Origin: Trinickia soli
GTDB taxonomy: Bacteria > Pseudomonadota > Gammaproteobacteria > Burkholderiales > Burkholderiaceae
NCBI RefSeq assembly: GCF_002879855.1
Contig: NZ_PNYB01000001.1
Coordinates: 310,001 to 374,000 of the forward strand
Direction: 5' to 3'
Length of the DNA: 64,000 nucleotides
In this document: positions 1 to 8,612 of the stretch, one piece after another
Layout: each line of letters begins with the position of its first letter
Position numbering within the stretch: position 1 is the stretch's first letter
The notes under the pieces: generated by a model
Told to the model about the DNA's origin: nothing
What the model saw: the letters and a program-made list of their open reading frames with translations, nothing else
Databases searched by the model: none
Program-made: the position numbers and the translations under genes

Positions 1-491
1 TGACCGTGGCAAGTACGCGCACGACGGCAGGCGGAAAGGCGGGAGTGTGGTTTCGGGTATTCATGGCGACGATGCTATCAGTCTCGTCGCGCGAACGTTT
101 CGATGTCTGATGAAACGTGGAATGAATCTTTTCAGGCATGAGCAATGCGGTTCGCGAAACAATAAGCCGCGATTTGCGGCATTGCATGAACCCATTCTCA
201 ATAAGAAATTATCAAAATATCAACTGCTCTATCATCAAGCCGCCCAAATCAATGTGCGCCCGCCGACATTTTCATTCGAATTGATCGCGCGCGGACCCGC
301 TTAAGCGTGCATGCTGATAACGCAGGGCAACGAATAGCGTGCGAACCCCCTTCGACCTGTTCGACCCGTGCTGATCAAACCTGAGACTGCCGTTCGAGAT
401 GTTCTCCGAACACCTCGGTGGCTTGCTGCGCGCTACAAATCGATCCCGTCGCTACCAAGACCGCAGACGGCTTGAGACGAAGGAGCCCGTG
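1..491. other. Leader region without a convincing gene
   Basis: No open frame here has a good start site or a recognisable protein. Bases about 120-280 are clearly richer in A and T than the flanks, which would suit a promoter or regulatory region for the exopolysaccharide genes that begin at 492. I could not define -35/-10 boxes with confidence. Confidence 0.4.
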
Positions 492-803
492 ATGCCTGTT
501 CGAAATGATTTTCCTCGTCGCCAACTTGTCCCCTTGGTGACGGCCGTAGTGTTGACGATCGCGTTTTCAAGCGGTTTCGCATTGAACCAGGCCCGCGCGG
601 AAAGTACGGAGAATAACGCCGCGAAGTCCGTGGACCCCTTGAAGGGTTTCAAAGTGCCGCCGTTACCGAACGGCTCGGCACACGTTGTCGTGCAACCGGG
701 TATGTCAAAGAAAGATTGGCACGACGCGTACAAGGAAACCGGCCGTCCCCAGTTCAAACCGCATACCGTCAAGCGTTTAGGCGGCACAGTCGAACGCGAC
801 TAG
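492..803 (+). CDS. Small secreted protein of the exopolysaccharide locus
   Basis: This encodes 103 residues of unknown function. I chose the ATG at 492 because an AAGGAG ribosome site lies just upstream (479-484); an in-frame start at 399 has no such site. The N-terminus is basic (RNDFPRRQ), followed by a hydrophobic stretch and an ARA-ES junction near residue 37, a typical Sec signal peptide with export to the periplasm or beyond. The mature part is polar, contains a KDWHDAYKETGRP segment, and has no transmembrane helix or cysteine pair. It ends 10 bp before the DUF2334 gene, so the two are very likely cotranscribed. I do not recognise a family; a role in polymer export or modification is only suggested by context. 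Confidence 0.75.
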   Translation: MPVRNDFPRRQLVPLVTAVVLTIAFSSGFALNQARAESTENNAAKSVDPLKGFKVPPLPNGSAHVVVQPGMSKKDWHDAYKETGRPQFKPHTVKRLGGTVERD

Positions 804-813
804 GGAGACCGAC

Positions 814-2457
814 ATGAAAAAGTTCATTTTCATTCTGGCGATGCTGGCCGGCTTCTCGCAACTGATGACGCCGATTACGGCGCGCGCACAGGCGACGACT
901 GCTGCGACGCTGATTCTGTACGACAATCCGGCAAACGATCCGTATTCGAAGCTCGGTCTCATCTACGCGATCATGCTTCGCAATCTGCTCGGACACTTCA
1001 ATACGACCGTCACCATCGAGCCCGTGCAGAACTACACGGCGGGGCAGATCGGCGCCAATACCGCGACGTTCTACATCGGCGATTACTACAACAATCCGCT
1101 GCCGGCAGCCTTCATGAGCGACGTGATGACGGCGACGAAGACCGTGGTGTGGTTCAAGTACAACCTGTGGGAGATTGCGTGGAATTCGGCCTATTCATTC
1201 ACGCAGACCTACGGCATCAACTTCCTCGGGCTGGCCGGGCTCAATGCGACGCCGTCGTCGAGCAACCCGAATCCGGGCTTCTACGACACGGTGACGTACA
1301 AGAACATGTCGATGGTGAAGTACTACGCGTACAACGCCTCGACAGGTACGGTCAATGCCGATCCCGACATCGGCCTCACGCAGGTCGCTGATGCAACGAA
1401 AGCACAATCGCTCGTCACGATCACGAACAGCCAGACCAAAGCGACGGCGCCTTACGTGATGCGTTCGCGCAATTTCTGGTATTTCGCGGATATGCCCTTC
1501 ACCTATATCGGGCCAACCGACCGGTATCTCGTGATCTGCGACATGTTGCACGACATCCTCAACACCGGCGCTCCCGTCAACCACCGTGCGCTTGTGCGGC
1601 TTGAAGATCTCGATGCCTATACGACGACGTCGTCGATGAAGCAGCTGACGGATTACCTGTACAGCCTGCGGATCCCGTTCACGATGGCGACGATCCCGCT
1701 GTACACGGACCCCAACGGCTACTACAACGGCGGCGTGCCGGAGACGATCCATCTCGCGCAAGCTACCGGGCTGAAAGCGGCGCTGAATTACGCGATTGTG
1801 CGCGGCGGGTCGATCGTATTGCACGGCTACACGCATCAATACGATTCGACGCCCAACGTACAGAACGCCGTATCGGGCAACGACTACGAGTTCTGGTACA
1901 TGGTGCAGAACCGACCTGTCGATGAGGACTCCGTGCAATGGGCGCAGGGCAGGATGGCGGCCGGGCTGGCCGAATTCACGAACAACGGCTTCAAGGTGGC
2001 GGGCTGGGGCGCGCCGCAGTACCAGATGTCGCCGCTCGCTTCGAAAGCTGCTGCAGCGGAATTCACGACCTCGTACCAGCGGGCCGTCTACTACACGTCG
2101 ACCTCTCCGCAGATCGGCACGGGCGCAGCCAATCAGGATTTCTCGGCCGGTCAATTCTTCCCGTACATCATCAACAAGGACTACTACGGCGAACGCATCA
2201 TCCCTGAAAACCTGGGCAGCATTCAATACAACATCTGCAATATCGATCCATTTTCGTGCGTCGCCTATACGTGGCAGCAAGTGCTTACCAATGCGCGATA
2301 TGGGCTCGTGGTGCGCGACGGCTTTGCATCGTTCTTCTTCCATCCGTATTGGCTCGAACCGGCTCTGGGCGTCCCGGCTATGTCCGACTTCAAGAGTCTC
2401 GTGTCGGGCATCAAGAACCTCGGCTTCACCTATGTCGACGGCACCACAGCCAAGTAA
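814..2457 (+). CDS. Secreted DUF2334 (polysaccharide deacetylase-like) protein
   Basis: This is a 547-residue exported protein with a signal peptide ending at about residue 25 (ARA-QAT). The C-terminal half, from about residue 255, fits the DUF2334 branch of the NodB-like deacetylase fold. An acidic motif RLEDLD (E264, D265, D267) is followed by H337-G-Y-T-H341, which resembles the metal-binding HxxxH of carbohydrate deacetylases. The N-terminal part (30-240) is probably an extra beta-rich or Rossmann-like domain. Families of this type remove N-acetyl groups from exported polymers, which would fit a ManNAc/GlcNAc polymer made by the downstream genes. The ribosome site GGGAG lies 5 bp before the ATG. 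Substrate and activity are inferred; some DUF2334 proteins may be non-catalytic. Confidence 0.8.
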   Translation: MKKFIFILAMLAGFSQLMTPITARAQATTAATLILYDNPANDPYSKLGLIYAIMLRNLLGHFNTTVTIEPVQNYTAGQIGANTATFYIGDYYNNPLPAAFMSDVMTATKTVVWFKYNLWEIAWNSAYSFTQTYGINFLGLAGLNATPSSSNPNPGFYDTVTYKNMSMVKYYAYNASTGTVNADPDIGLTQVADATKAQSLVTITNSQTKATAPYVMRSRNFWYFADMPFTYIGPTDRYLVICDMLHDILNTGAPVNHRALVRLEDLDAYTTTSSMKQLTDYLYSLRIPFTMATIPLYTDPNGYYNGGVPETIHLAQATGLKAALNYAIVRGGSIVLHGYTHQYDSTPNVQNAVSGNDYEFWYMVQNRPVDEDSVQWAQGRMAAGLAEFTNNGFKVAGWGAPQYQMSPLASKAAAAEFTTSYQRAVYYTSTSPQIGTGAANQDFSAGQFFPYIINKDYYGERIIPENLGSIQYNICNIDPFSCVAYTWQQVLTNARYGLVVRDGFASFFFHPYWLEPALGVPAMSDFKSLVSGIKNLGFTYVDGTTAK

Positions 2458-2480
2458 AGGGGAGGGTGTTGCAGGGTGTT

Positions 2481-2516
2481 TCGTGCGAATCGGCAAGCGT
2501 TGACCGATTCGCACGA
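2481..2516 (+). terminator. 13-bp perfect hairpin after the DUF2334 gene
   Basis: Arms TCGTGCGAATCGG (2481-2493) and its exact complement (2504-2516) enclose a 10-nt loop. It starts 23 bp after the stop codon. The downstream side (GCAAAAGCACC) lacks a T-run, so it is not a textbook intrinsic terminator; it may stabilise the 3' end or partly uncouple wecB from the upstream genes. Confidence 0.5.
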
Positions 2517-2727
2517 GCAAAAGCACCGACCAGGCTCACGTCGACCGGTTGCCCCGAAGGCCGTCAACCTGCCAGGCCGGAACGCTGTGAGCGCATGCCC
2601 ACAGACGTCGCATTCGCCGATGCCTTAACTTTACCTTGCAGATTGAAAGGTGCGTGGAGCGTCACCGGGCGCCCAGTTGCGCCGACAAGGTCAAAGCAAG
2701 GGCGTCGGCCCAATTAGCGGGGAAGAG

Positions 2728-3942
2728 ATGAAGAAAGTTTTAACGGTTTTCGGCACACGGCCCGAAGCGATCAAAATGGCGCCGCTCGTCAAGGCGCTCG
2801 CGGATGAAGAAGATATCGACGCTAAAGTGTGCGTCACCGCACAACATCGCCAGATGCTGGATCAAGTATTGGAGTTGTTCGAGATCGTGCCGGACTTCGA
2901 CCTCAATCTGATGCGTGAAGGACAAACGCTCGGCGATCTGACTTCGGGCATCCTGCAGTCGATCGGGACGGTCTACGATGCCTGGCAACCCGATATCGTG
3001 CTTGTGCATGGCGATACGACCACGACGCTCGCCGCGAGTCTGGCTGCCTTTTATCGATACATTCCGGTGGGCCACGTCGAAGCGGGGCTGCGCACGGGAA
3101 ATGTCTGGTCGCCGTGGCCCGAAGAGCTGAACCGGCGCGTGACCGACGCCGTCTCCTCATGGCTGTTCGCACCGACGGAACAAGCGAAACACAATCTGTT
3201 CTGCGAAGGCGCGCCCGCCGCGCACGTCGTGCTGACCGGCAATACGGTGATCGATGCGTTGCTGCAGGTCAAACGCAAGCTCGACGTCGATGTAGCGTTG
3301 ACCGGTTCGATCGCTGCCCGCTATCCGTTTCTCGATGCCTCAAGGCGTTTGATCCTCGTCACAGGGCACCGGCGCGAGAGCTTCGGCGAGCCATTCAAGC
3401 ATTTTTGCGAGGCATTGCGGCAGATCGCTTTGCGCTACGACGACGTTCAGCTCGTGTATCCCGTCCATTTGAATCCGAACGTGCGCACGCCTGTCAACGC
3501 GGTGCTCAGCGATGTGCCGAACGTACATTTGATCGATCCTCAGGACTACTTACCATTTGTGTACCTGATGTCGCGGTCCTACCTGATCATCACGGATTCG
3601 GGCGGGATTCAGGAAGAGGCGCCGGCGCTCGGCAAGCCCGTGCTTGTCACGCGCGAGACGACCGAGCGTCCGGAAGCCGTTCGCGCCGGGACTGCGCGTC
3701 TCGTCGGGACGCACACCGAGCGAATCGTTTCGGAAGTCAGCCGCTTATTGGACGACCGAGGCCAATACGTGTCGATGGCGCACGCCAATAATCCGTATGG
3801 CGACGGTCATGCGAGCGAGCGAATCGTCGATGCGTTGATGACCATCCCTGCGACGATTTCGCCGCATTCGCACATCGCGCCGCAACCGATGCTGCTGCAC
3901 AACGCGATCGCATCGGGATTGCAAGCTTTGCGTTCGGCGTAA
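2728..3942 (+). CDS. wecB: UDP-N-acetylglucosamine 2-epimerase (non-hydrolysing)
   Basis: This encodes 404 residues and converts UDP-GlcNAc to UDP-ManNAc in the cytoplasm. The family signature is plain: [13 protein letters not shown] at the N-terminus, [36 protein letters not shown] and [11 protein letters not shown], which carry the catalytic Asp/Glu/His set and the nucleotide-binding loop. The ATG at 2728 follows a GGGGAAGAG ribosome site; an upstream in-frame start adds residues with no homology. The protein is somewhat longer than the usual 370-380 residues because of a C-terminal tail. It is followed by nfrB, and in E. coli WecB supplies UDP-ManNAc for NfrB, so here the donor supply sits next to its user. 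Confidence 0.95.
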   Translation: MKKVLTVFGTRPEAIKMAPLVKALADEEDIDAKVCVTAQHRQMLDQVLELFEIVPDFDLNLMREGQTLGDLTSGILQSIGTVYDAWQPDIVLVHGDTTTTLAASLAAFYRYIPVGHVEAGLRTGNVWSPWPEELNRRVTDAVSSWLFAPTEQAKHNLFCEGAPAAHVVLTGNTVIDALLQVKRKLDVDVALTGSIAARYPFLDASRRLILVTGHRRESFGEPFKHFCEALRQIALRYDDVQLVYPVHLNPNVRTPVNAVLSDVPNVHLIDPQDYLPFVYLMSRSYLIITDSGGIQEEAPALGKPVLVTRETTERPEAVRAGTARLVGTHTERIVSEVSRLLDDRGQYVSMAHANNPYGDGHASERIVDALMTIPATISPHSHIAPQPMLLHNAIASGLQALRSA

Positions 3943-3949
3943 TCCAAAC

Positions 3950-3992
3950 GGCCGCGCGCGCTGTGTGCGTGGACACACAGTCGAGCGCGGCC
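3950..3992 (+). terminator. Strong hairpin between wecB and nfrB
   Basis: GGCCGCGC and GCGCGGCC form an outer 8-bp stem, and CTGTGTG/CACACAG an inner 7-bp stem around a 6-nt loop, with a small internal loop between. It starts 7 bp after the wecB stop and lacks a T-run. It may be an attenuator or processing site that tunes nfrB relative to wecB. Confidence 0.5.
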
Positions 3993-4039
3993 ATTCGCCA
4001 TACGATAAGTGCGCGATTATCAAAAAGCGGCTGGTGAAA

Positions 4040-5989
4040 ATGCACGCAATTTCAGGGTGGGGTTGGTATCTGGATGGACTGAATGCTGTGGCCATGGCGA
4101 CAGCCGTCATCATATTCATTAGCACGATCGACGACCTTTTTCTCGACGCCTATTACTGGTTGTTCGAAATCAAGCGATTCTTGCGGCGCGAGAAGAACAC
4201 GAACGTCGACGCACAGGCTTTGCGAGAACTCGACGAGCGTTATCTCGCGATCATGGTGCCGGCGTGGAAGGAATACGACGTCGTTGCGAAGATGATCGAG
4301 AATACGCTCGCCACAATGGAATACGAGCGCTACGTCATCTTCGCCGGAACCTATCACAACGACGCCGAGACGACAGCCGAAGTCGACCGGATGGTGCGAC
4401 GGCATCCGGGCCGCGTCGTGCGTGCCGCCGTGCTCAACGACGGGCCTACCTGCAAAGCCGACTGCCTTAATTGGATCATCGCGGCCATTCGCCGCTATGA
4501 GACTGCACACCACATCGAATTCGCAGGCGTGATCATGCACGACTGCGAGGATGTCATTCACCCGATCGAGCTGAAGTACTTCAACTTTGCGATTGCCGAC
4601 AACGATCTGGTTCAATTGCCAGTGCTGTCTTTGCCGCGAAAATGGAATGAATTCGTGGCCGGCACTTACATGGACGATTTCAGCGAAACCCATCAAAAGG
4701 ACATTCCGTCGCGGCAATTATTGACGGGCATCGTCCCCGGCGCCGGCGTGGCGTCGTGCTATAGCCGGCGTGCAATCGAAGCGGCTTCGATCGAGCGGGA
4801 CGGCAAACCGTTCAACACGACGACGCTGACTGAGGATTACGACTTCAGTTTCCGGTTGCGCGCGCTCGGGATGAAAGAAACCTTCGCGCGCTTTCCGATT
4901 GCCGAAGTCATGCGCGAGCAGGTCCGCAAGCACAGGGAGCGGGTTGCGTCGGCGCGCAACCTGCTGGCGACCCGCGAATACTTTCCATCAACGTTGCGGA
5001 CCGCCTACCGGCAACGCGCGCGTTGGATTCTCGGCATTTCATTTCAAGGGTGGCAGCAGCTTGGGTGGAAGGGCAATTGGCGCGATCGCTACATGTTCTT
5101 TCGCGATCGCAAAGGCATGGTCACGTCGATCATTTCCATTGTCGCCTACGCGGTGCTCATCAACTACGTGTCGATTGCGGGGCTGCGTGCAGCGGGTATT
5201 GCGCCAACGGCGGTCGTGCGGCAGGACCTCCTAAGCGCCGCGCTCGCACCGCTGCTCGTAATCAACAGCGTGATGCTCGTGCTGCGGCTCAGTGAACGCT
5301 TCTACTTCGTCGCGAAGCTCAATGGCGTGCTTCAGGGTGCGCTGTCGATGCCGCGCCTGTTCGTCAACAACCTCATCAACTTCCTGGCGGTATGTCGCGC
5401 TTGGCGCATCTTCATCAACCACTTGATCACGGGCGAGCCGATCGCATGGGATAAAACGAGCCACACGTATCCGTCGAACGAGCAACTCGGCAAAGAACGC
5501 CGCAAGCTGGGCGAGATTCTCATCGAATGGGGCGTCGTGACGGCGGAGCAGGTCGATGCCTGCTTGGCGCGGCAGGCCGAATGCGGCAGGCGGCTCGGCG
5601 AGTTGCTGCTCGACACCAACGCCATCAGCTCGGAGTCGCTCGCCGATGCGCTGGCCGAGCAGGCCGGGCTGCCGCGCGTCAGCCTCGCCAACGTGGTCGC
5701 GGGTCGATTCAAAGCCACACTCGCGTTCGAGTTGCAGCAGGCGTATCGGGCCGTACCGTTTTCTACGGCCGACGACGGAACCTTGAACGTCGCGGTCGGC
5801 AGTCCGCTTACAGAAGACGAGCGCCAGACCGTCAAACGTGCCGCCGCCCGCAACGTCGCGTACTTTGTAGCAAGCGATGCAGAGATCGCCGCCGAGCTCG
5901 CGCGTCATACGCGCTTCTCGGACAGCGACCGCGGCGCCGACGTCGTGCGTCGCATGACTGCGGCGGCTCATCCGGGGGAACATTCATGA
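4040..5989 (+). CDS. nfrB: NfrB-like membrane glycosyltransferase with C-terminal MshEN domain
   Basis: This encodes 649 residues and resembles E. coli phage N4 adsorption protein B along most of its length. An N-terminal membrane helix (about 15-33) is followed by a GT2 catalytic domain with HDCED (D168-E-D170), TED (T264-E265-D266) and Q325-R-A-R-W329, the usual family 2 synthase motifs. More membrane helices occupy about 360-480. From residue about 489 there is an MshEN/GspE-N domain (LGEILIEWGVV...RRLGELLLDTNAI), a fold known to bind cyclic di-GMP. In E. coli, NfrB with NfrA makes and exports a ManNAc-containing surface glycan under c-di-GMP control. The protein is shorter than E. coli NfrB. 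The start at 4040 is favoured by alignment; its ribosome site is weak. It overlaps nfrA by 4 bp (ATGA). Confidence 0.9.
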   Translation: MHAISGWGWYLDGLNAVAMATAVIIFISTIDDLFLDAYYWLFEIKRFLRREKNTNVDAQALRELDERYLAIMVPAWKEYDVVAKMIENTLATMEYERYVIFAGTYHNDAETTAEVDRMVRRHPGRVVRAAVLNDGPTCKADCLNWIIAAIRRYETAHHIEFAGVIMHDCEDVIHPIELKYFNFAIADNDLVQLPVLSLPRKWNEFVAGTYMDDFSETHQKDIPSRQLLTGIVPGAGVASCYSRRAIEAASIERDGKPFNTTTLTEDYDFSFRLRALGMKETFARFPIAEVMREQVRKHRERVASARNLLATREYFPSTLRTAYRQRARWILGISFQGWQQLGWKGNWRDRYMFFRDRKGMVTSIISIVAYAVLINYVSIAGLRAAGIAPTAVVRQDLLSAALAPLLVINSVMLVLRLSERFYFVAKLNGVLQGALSMPRLFVNNLINFLAVCRAWRIFINHLITGEPIAWDKTSHTYPSNEQLGKERRKLGEILIEWGVVTAEQVDACLARQAECGRRLGELLLDTNAISSESLADALAEQAGLPRVSLANVVAGRFKATLAFELQQAYRAVPFSTADDGTLNVAVGSPLTEDERQTVKRAAARNVAYFVASDAEIAAELARHTRFSDSDRGADVVRRMTAAAHPGEHS

Positions 5990-7671
5990 AACGCGCTGCG
6001 TGTAAGCGGACGAGGTGCTTGCGCGCCATCGTCCGCGGGGGAGGGCTCGTGGCTTTCGCCATGCTTGCCCTTCACGCCAACCAATCATGGGCGCAGCCGC
6101 TGACGCCGCGCGCATATCGGCTTGCCGACGCCGCTTATAAGGCCATCGCGATCGGCGACTTGCCGAGGGCGGAGGACTACGCGACCAAAGCATTGCGAGC
6201 GCAGCCGTCGAACCTGCAATTGGGCCTGCTGTTGCTCGATGTCTATCTGCGCGAGGGCAAGATCGACGAGGCCAACAAGCAGGCGGACGGGCTGCTGACG
6301 CAGCATCCCGACGACGGCAACGTGCTTGCGCAACACGGCTTCCTGCAGCAAAGGCAGCAGCGGTATGAGGAGGCCGCCGTCGACTTTTCCGCTGCCATCG
6401 CCAGGGGCCAATGGGACGAAACACAACAACGCAACCTCCGCCTCGCGTGGGCCGATAGTGCGCTGATGGCGCACGAGCCGGATCAGGCGGCACAAGCGTT
6501 GGCGCCGATCGAGAGCGAGCCCGATGTATCGATTCAACTGCGAGTCGCGCAATTGCGCTTGCGAAACGGCGATCGCAAAGGCGCGTTGGCAGCGGCGCAG
6601 ATCGCGCAAGCCAACGCCGTTACTGAAGACGACAAGAAGAGCGCTGCCGAGCTGATCGGCTATGCACAGCAAAGCGAGCCCGATCCGCGCAACGAAGAAG
6701 CGCAAAAGACGCTGCAAAGGGCGTACGACCTGCTGCGCCAAAACCAGGACGGCCAAGCACTGGCCGAGTTCCAGAAAGGCTTTGCGCTCGGCGGCGGTAA
6801 GGCTGGCAACTTCGCGGACGCGGGTTACGCAGCCAAGCGAATGGGCGAGAACCACGAAGCCGTGAAGCTGTTCGAAGCGAGCCTCGATGCGGACGATCAC
6901 GAGCATGCATTCGATGATCAACGCCGCTTCGGCTATCGCCGTGAAGTGCAGCAGTTGGAGCGGACCTGGGGCTTCGTCGTCAGCTTGCCGTATCAGGTTT
7001 CGGCGTTCTCCTATCAAGGCACGGTCAGTGTGCTTCAACCTGGCATCGAAGCCTATTGGCAGCCGCCCAGGATCGGCTATCAAAATGGCCGCATCCTGCA
7101 GTTCTTCGTGCGTGGGTACGGCACGGCATATGATGGTTCGGGCAATGTAACCGGCCTGCCGACATTGCAAGGATCGGTAGGCGCGCGTTATAAGCCGCTC
7201 GTTGATCAAAACCTTGTGTTGAGCGCAGAGCGCCTCGTTCGATTGGGCAGTCTGTCGCAGAACGATTGGCTCGCGCGGCTTGGCTATTCTTCCGAGGCCG
7301 GCAGCGATTTGCGCGTGACTGAACCGAGCTGGCGCGCGTGGCAAGTCTACCTGGAGGCCGACTATTTCCTCCATCAGGGCCGTTACATTTTGTATTCTCA
7401 GTTACGATACGGACACACTTGGGCGGTGAATGCAATCAGCGATCACCTGACGGTCTACCCCCACCTTGCACTTGTTTTTGACCATGACAACAAGGAGCGG
7501 AACCAAACGGCGCTCAGCGTCGGGCCCGGCGTGCAGTTTCGCTTTTGGTTCCGCGAGAACCGATACAGCGCGCCGGCAAGCTGGGCCGATTTGACCGTGC
7601 AGTATCACATTCCGCTGACATCGGCGGCCCGCGCCCGCGGCCTCGCCGCGCAGCTCACGCTGTGGTACTAG
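5986..7671 (+). CDS. nfrA: NfrA-like TPR outer-membrane exopolysaccharide export protein
   Basis: This encodes 561 residues. It begins with a long basic n-region and a signal peptide that probably ends at about residue 36 (SWA-QPL). Residues about 42-300 are alanine-rich helical repeats of TPR type (for example AIAIGDLPRAEDYATKALRAQPSNLQLGLL). The C-terminal about 240 residues are rich in alternating aromatic strands and end in LTLWY, as outer-membrane beta-barrels do; this matches the NfrA C-terminal domain. In E. coli, NfrA is the outer-membrane partner of NfrB and the phage N4 receptor; that protein is about 990 residues, so this one has fewer repeats. The start ATG overlaps the nfrB stop (ATGA), strong evidence of translational coupling. 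Confidence 0.85.
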   Translation: MKRAACKRTRCLRAIVRGGGLVAFAMLALHANQSWAQPLTPRAYRLADAAYKAIAIGDLPRAEDYATKALRAQPSNLQLGLLLLDVYLREGKIDEANKQADGLLTQHPDDGNVLAQHGFLQQRQQRYEEAAVDFSAAIARGQWDETQQRNLRLAWADSALMAHEPDQAAQALAPIESEPDVSIQLRVAQLRLRNGDRKGALAAAQIAQANAVTEDDKKSAAELIGYAQQSEPDPRNEEAQKTLQRAYDLLRQNQDGQALAEFQKGFALGGGKAGNFADAGYAAKRMGENHEAVKLFEASLDADDHEHAFDDQRRFGYRREVQQLERTWGFVVSLPYQVSAFSYQGTVSVLQPGIEAYWQPPRIGYQNGRILQFFVRGYGTAYDGSGNVTGLPTLQGSVGARYKPLVDQNLVLSAERLVRLGSLSQNDWLARLGYSSEAGSDLRVTEPSWRAWQVYLEADYFLHQGRYILYSQLRYGHTWAVNAISDHLTVYPHLALVFDHDNKERNQTALSVGPGVQFRFWFRENRYSAPASWADLTVQYHIPLTSAARARGLAAQLTLWY

Positions 7672-7693
7672 CCCGGGTTCCTCGGAGTCGATC

Positions 7694-8599
7694 ATGCTGC
7701 GCGTCGTGCAATGTCGGCGCCGGGCCACACCGGAAAGCCGTTCAACGTTTCAATTCGTTGCGCTCGGTATCTTGTGCGCGCTGATCATGCTGACCGCTTC
7801 ATGCGCCAACACGCGCGACACCCGGGTGCAAGGCATCGTCTGGCAGATCGATAACGCTACGGCCCGTCCCGTGGGCGATTGGAATCTGCTGGGCGTGCAG
7901 CAGTTGCTGATTCAATGGATTGTCGTCGACGACATAGCATTCGTGCCCGATGCCGGGGTGCCTACCGCCACGAATATGCCCGATTGGGCGCGCATAGGTC
8001 GCGAGCCGTGGGCCAAAGATGTCGTGCTGGGGCTCGCCGGCTACACGGACGAGAATCGCGCTCGTGCGAATGTCGAGAAACTGGCGAAGATGTCGGAGCA
8101 AGTGGCGAAGGTGTCCTTGCCGTTGCATGTCACGGGCTATTACTTCCCGGTCGAGGTCGATCCGAGCTGGGGGGACGCGCCGAAGCTGGCGGCGCTGCTG
8201 CGCTCGCTGCCTCGTCCATTGTGGATCTCGGTCTACGATCGATCGAACGTCGGGGGGAAAGCGCTCGCCGATTGGCTGGCCTCATGGTTGCCGGCTGATA
8301 TCGGCGTGTTCTTTCAGGACGGCTGTGGCGTCTATGCGCGCGTGCCCGCTGTGACGCGGGAGTATCTCGATGCGCTGTCGCAGAAGCTCGGCCGCGACCG
8401 GGTGCGCGTGATCGCGGAGGCGTTCCGCCCAAGCGAGCACGGTGGCTTTCGGGCCGTCACCGCCTCCGAGCTGCGGGCGCAGCTCTCGGCGTATGACGGG
8501 TATTTCGTGTACCTGTTCGACGGGCCGCATTACGTGTCGAACGAACTGACCCGGGCTTTGGCGCCCCGCGCCGCAGGTCGGCGCGGAGCAACCCCTTGA
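7694..8599 (+). CDS. Putative lipoprotein with a glycosidase-like TIM-barrel pattern
   Basis: This encodes 301 residues, 22 bp behind nfrA with a GGAG ribosome site. After a basic start comes a hydrophobic helix and LTASC-ANT, a lipobox-like sequence although the -3 residue is not ideal, so a periplasmic or outer-membrane lipoprotein is likely. The mature part has repeating strand-helix units (IQWIVVDD, VVLGLAGYTDE, HVTGYYFPVEVD, LWISVYD, IGVFFQDG, VRVIAEAF, GYFVYLFDGPHY) that suggest a (beta/alpha)8 barrel of the kind found in exopolysaccharide-locus glycosidases. No catalytic pair can be named with confidence. From its place it may trim or hold the polymer exported by NfrA. Confidence 0.7.
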   Translation: MLRVVQCRRRATPESRSTFQFVALGILCALIMLTASCANTRDTRVQGIVWQIDNATARPVGDWNLLGVQQLLIQWIVVDDIAFVPDAGVPTATNMPDWARIGREPWAKDVVLGLAGYTDENRARANVEKLAKMSEQVAKVSLPLHVTGYYFPVEVDPSWGDAPKLAALLRSLPRPLWISVYDRSNVGGKALADWLASWLPADIGVFFQDGCGVYARVPAVTREYLDALSQKLGRDRVRVIAEAFRPSEHGGFRAVTASELRAQLSAYDGYFVYLFDGPHYVSNELTRALAPRAAGRRGATP

Positions 8600-8612
8600 A
8601 AGCGTTGGGCCG

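Noticed and set aside
47-304. 85-residue open frame at the left edge
   Set aside because: No ribosome site, protein-like composition or recognisable motif; it covers AT-rich likely promoter DNA.
1195-2526. 443-residue minus-strand frame
   Set aside because: It is antisense to the DUF2334 gene, Arg/His-rich as expected from reading a GC-rich gene backwards.
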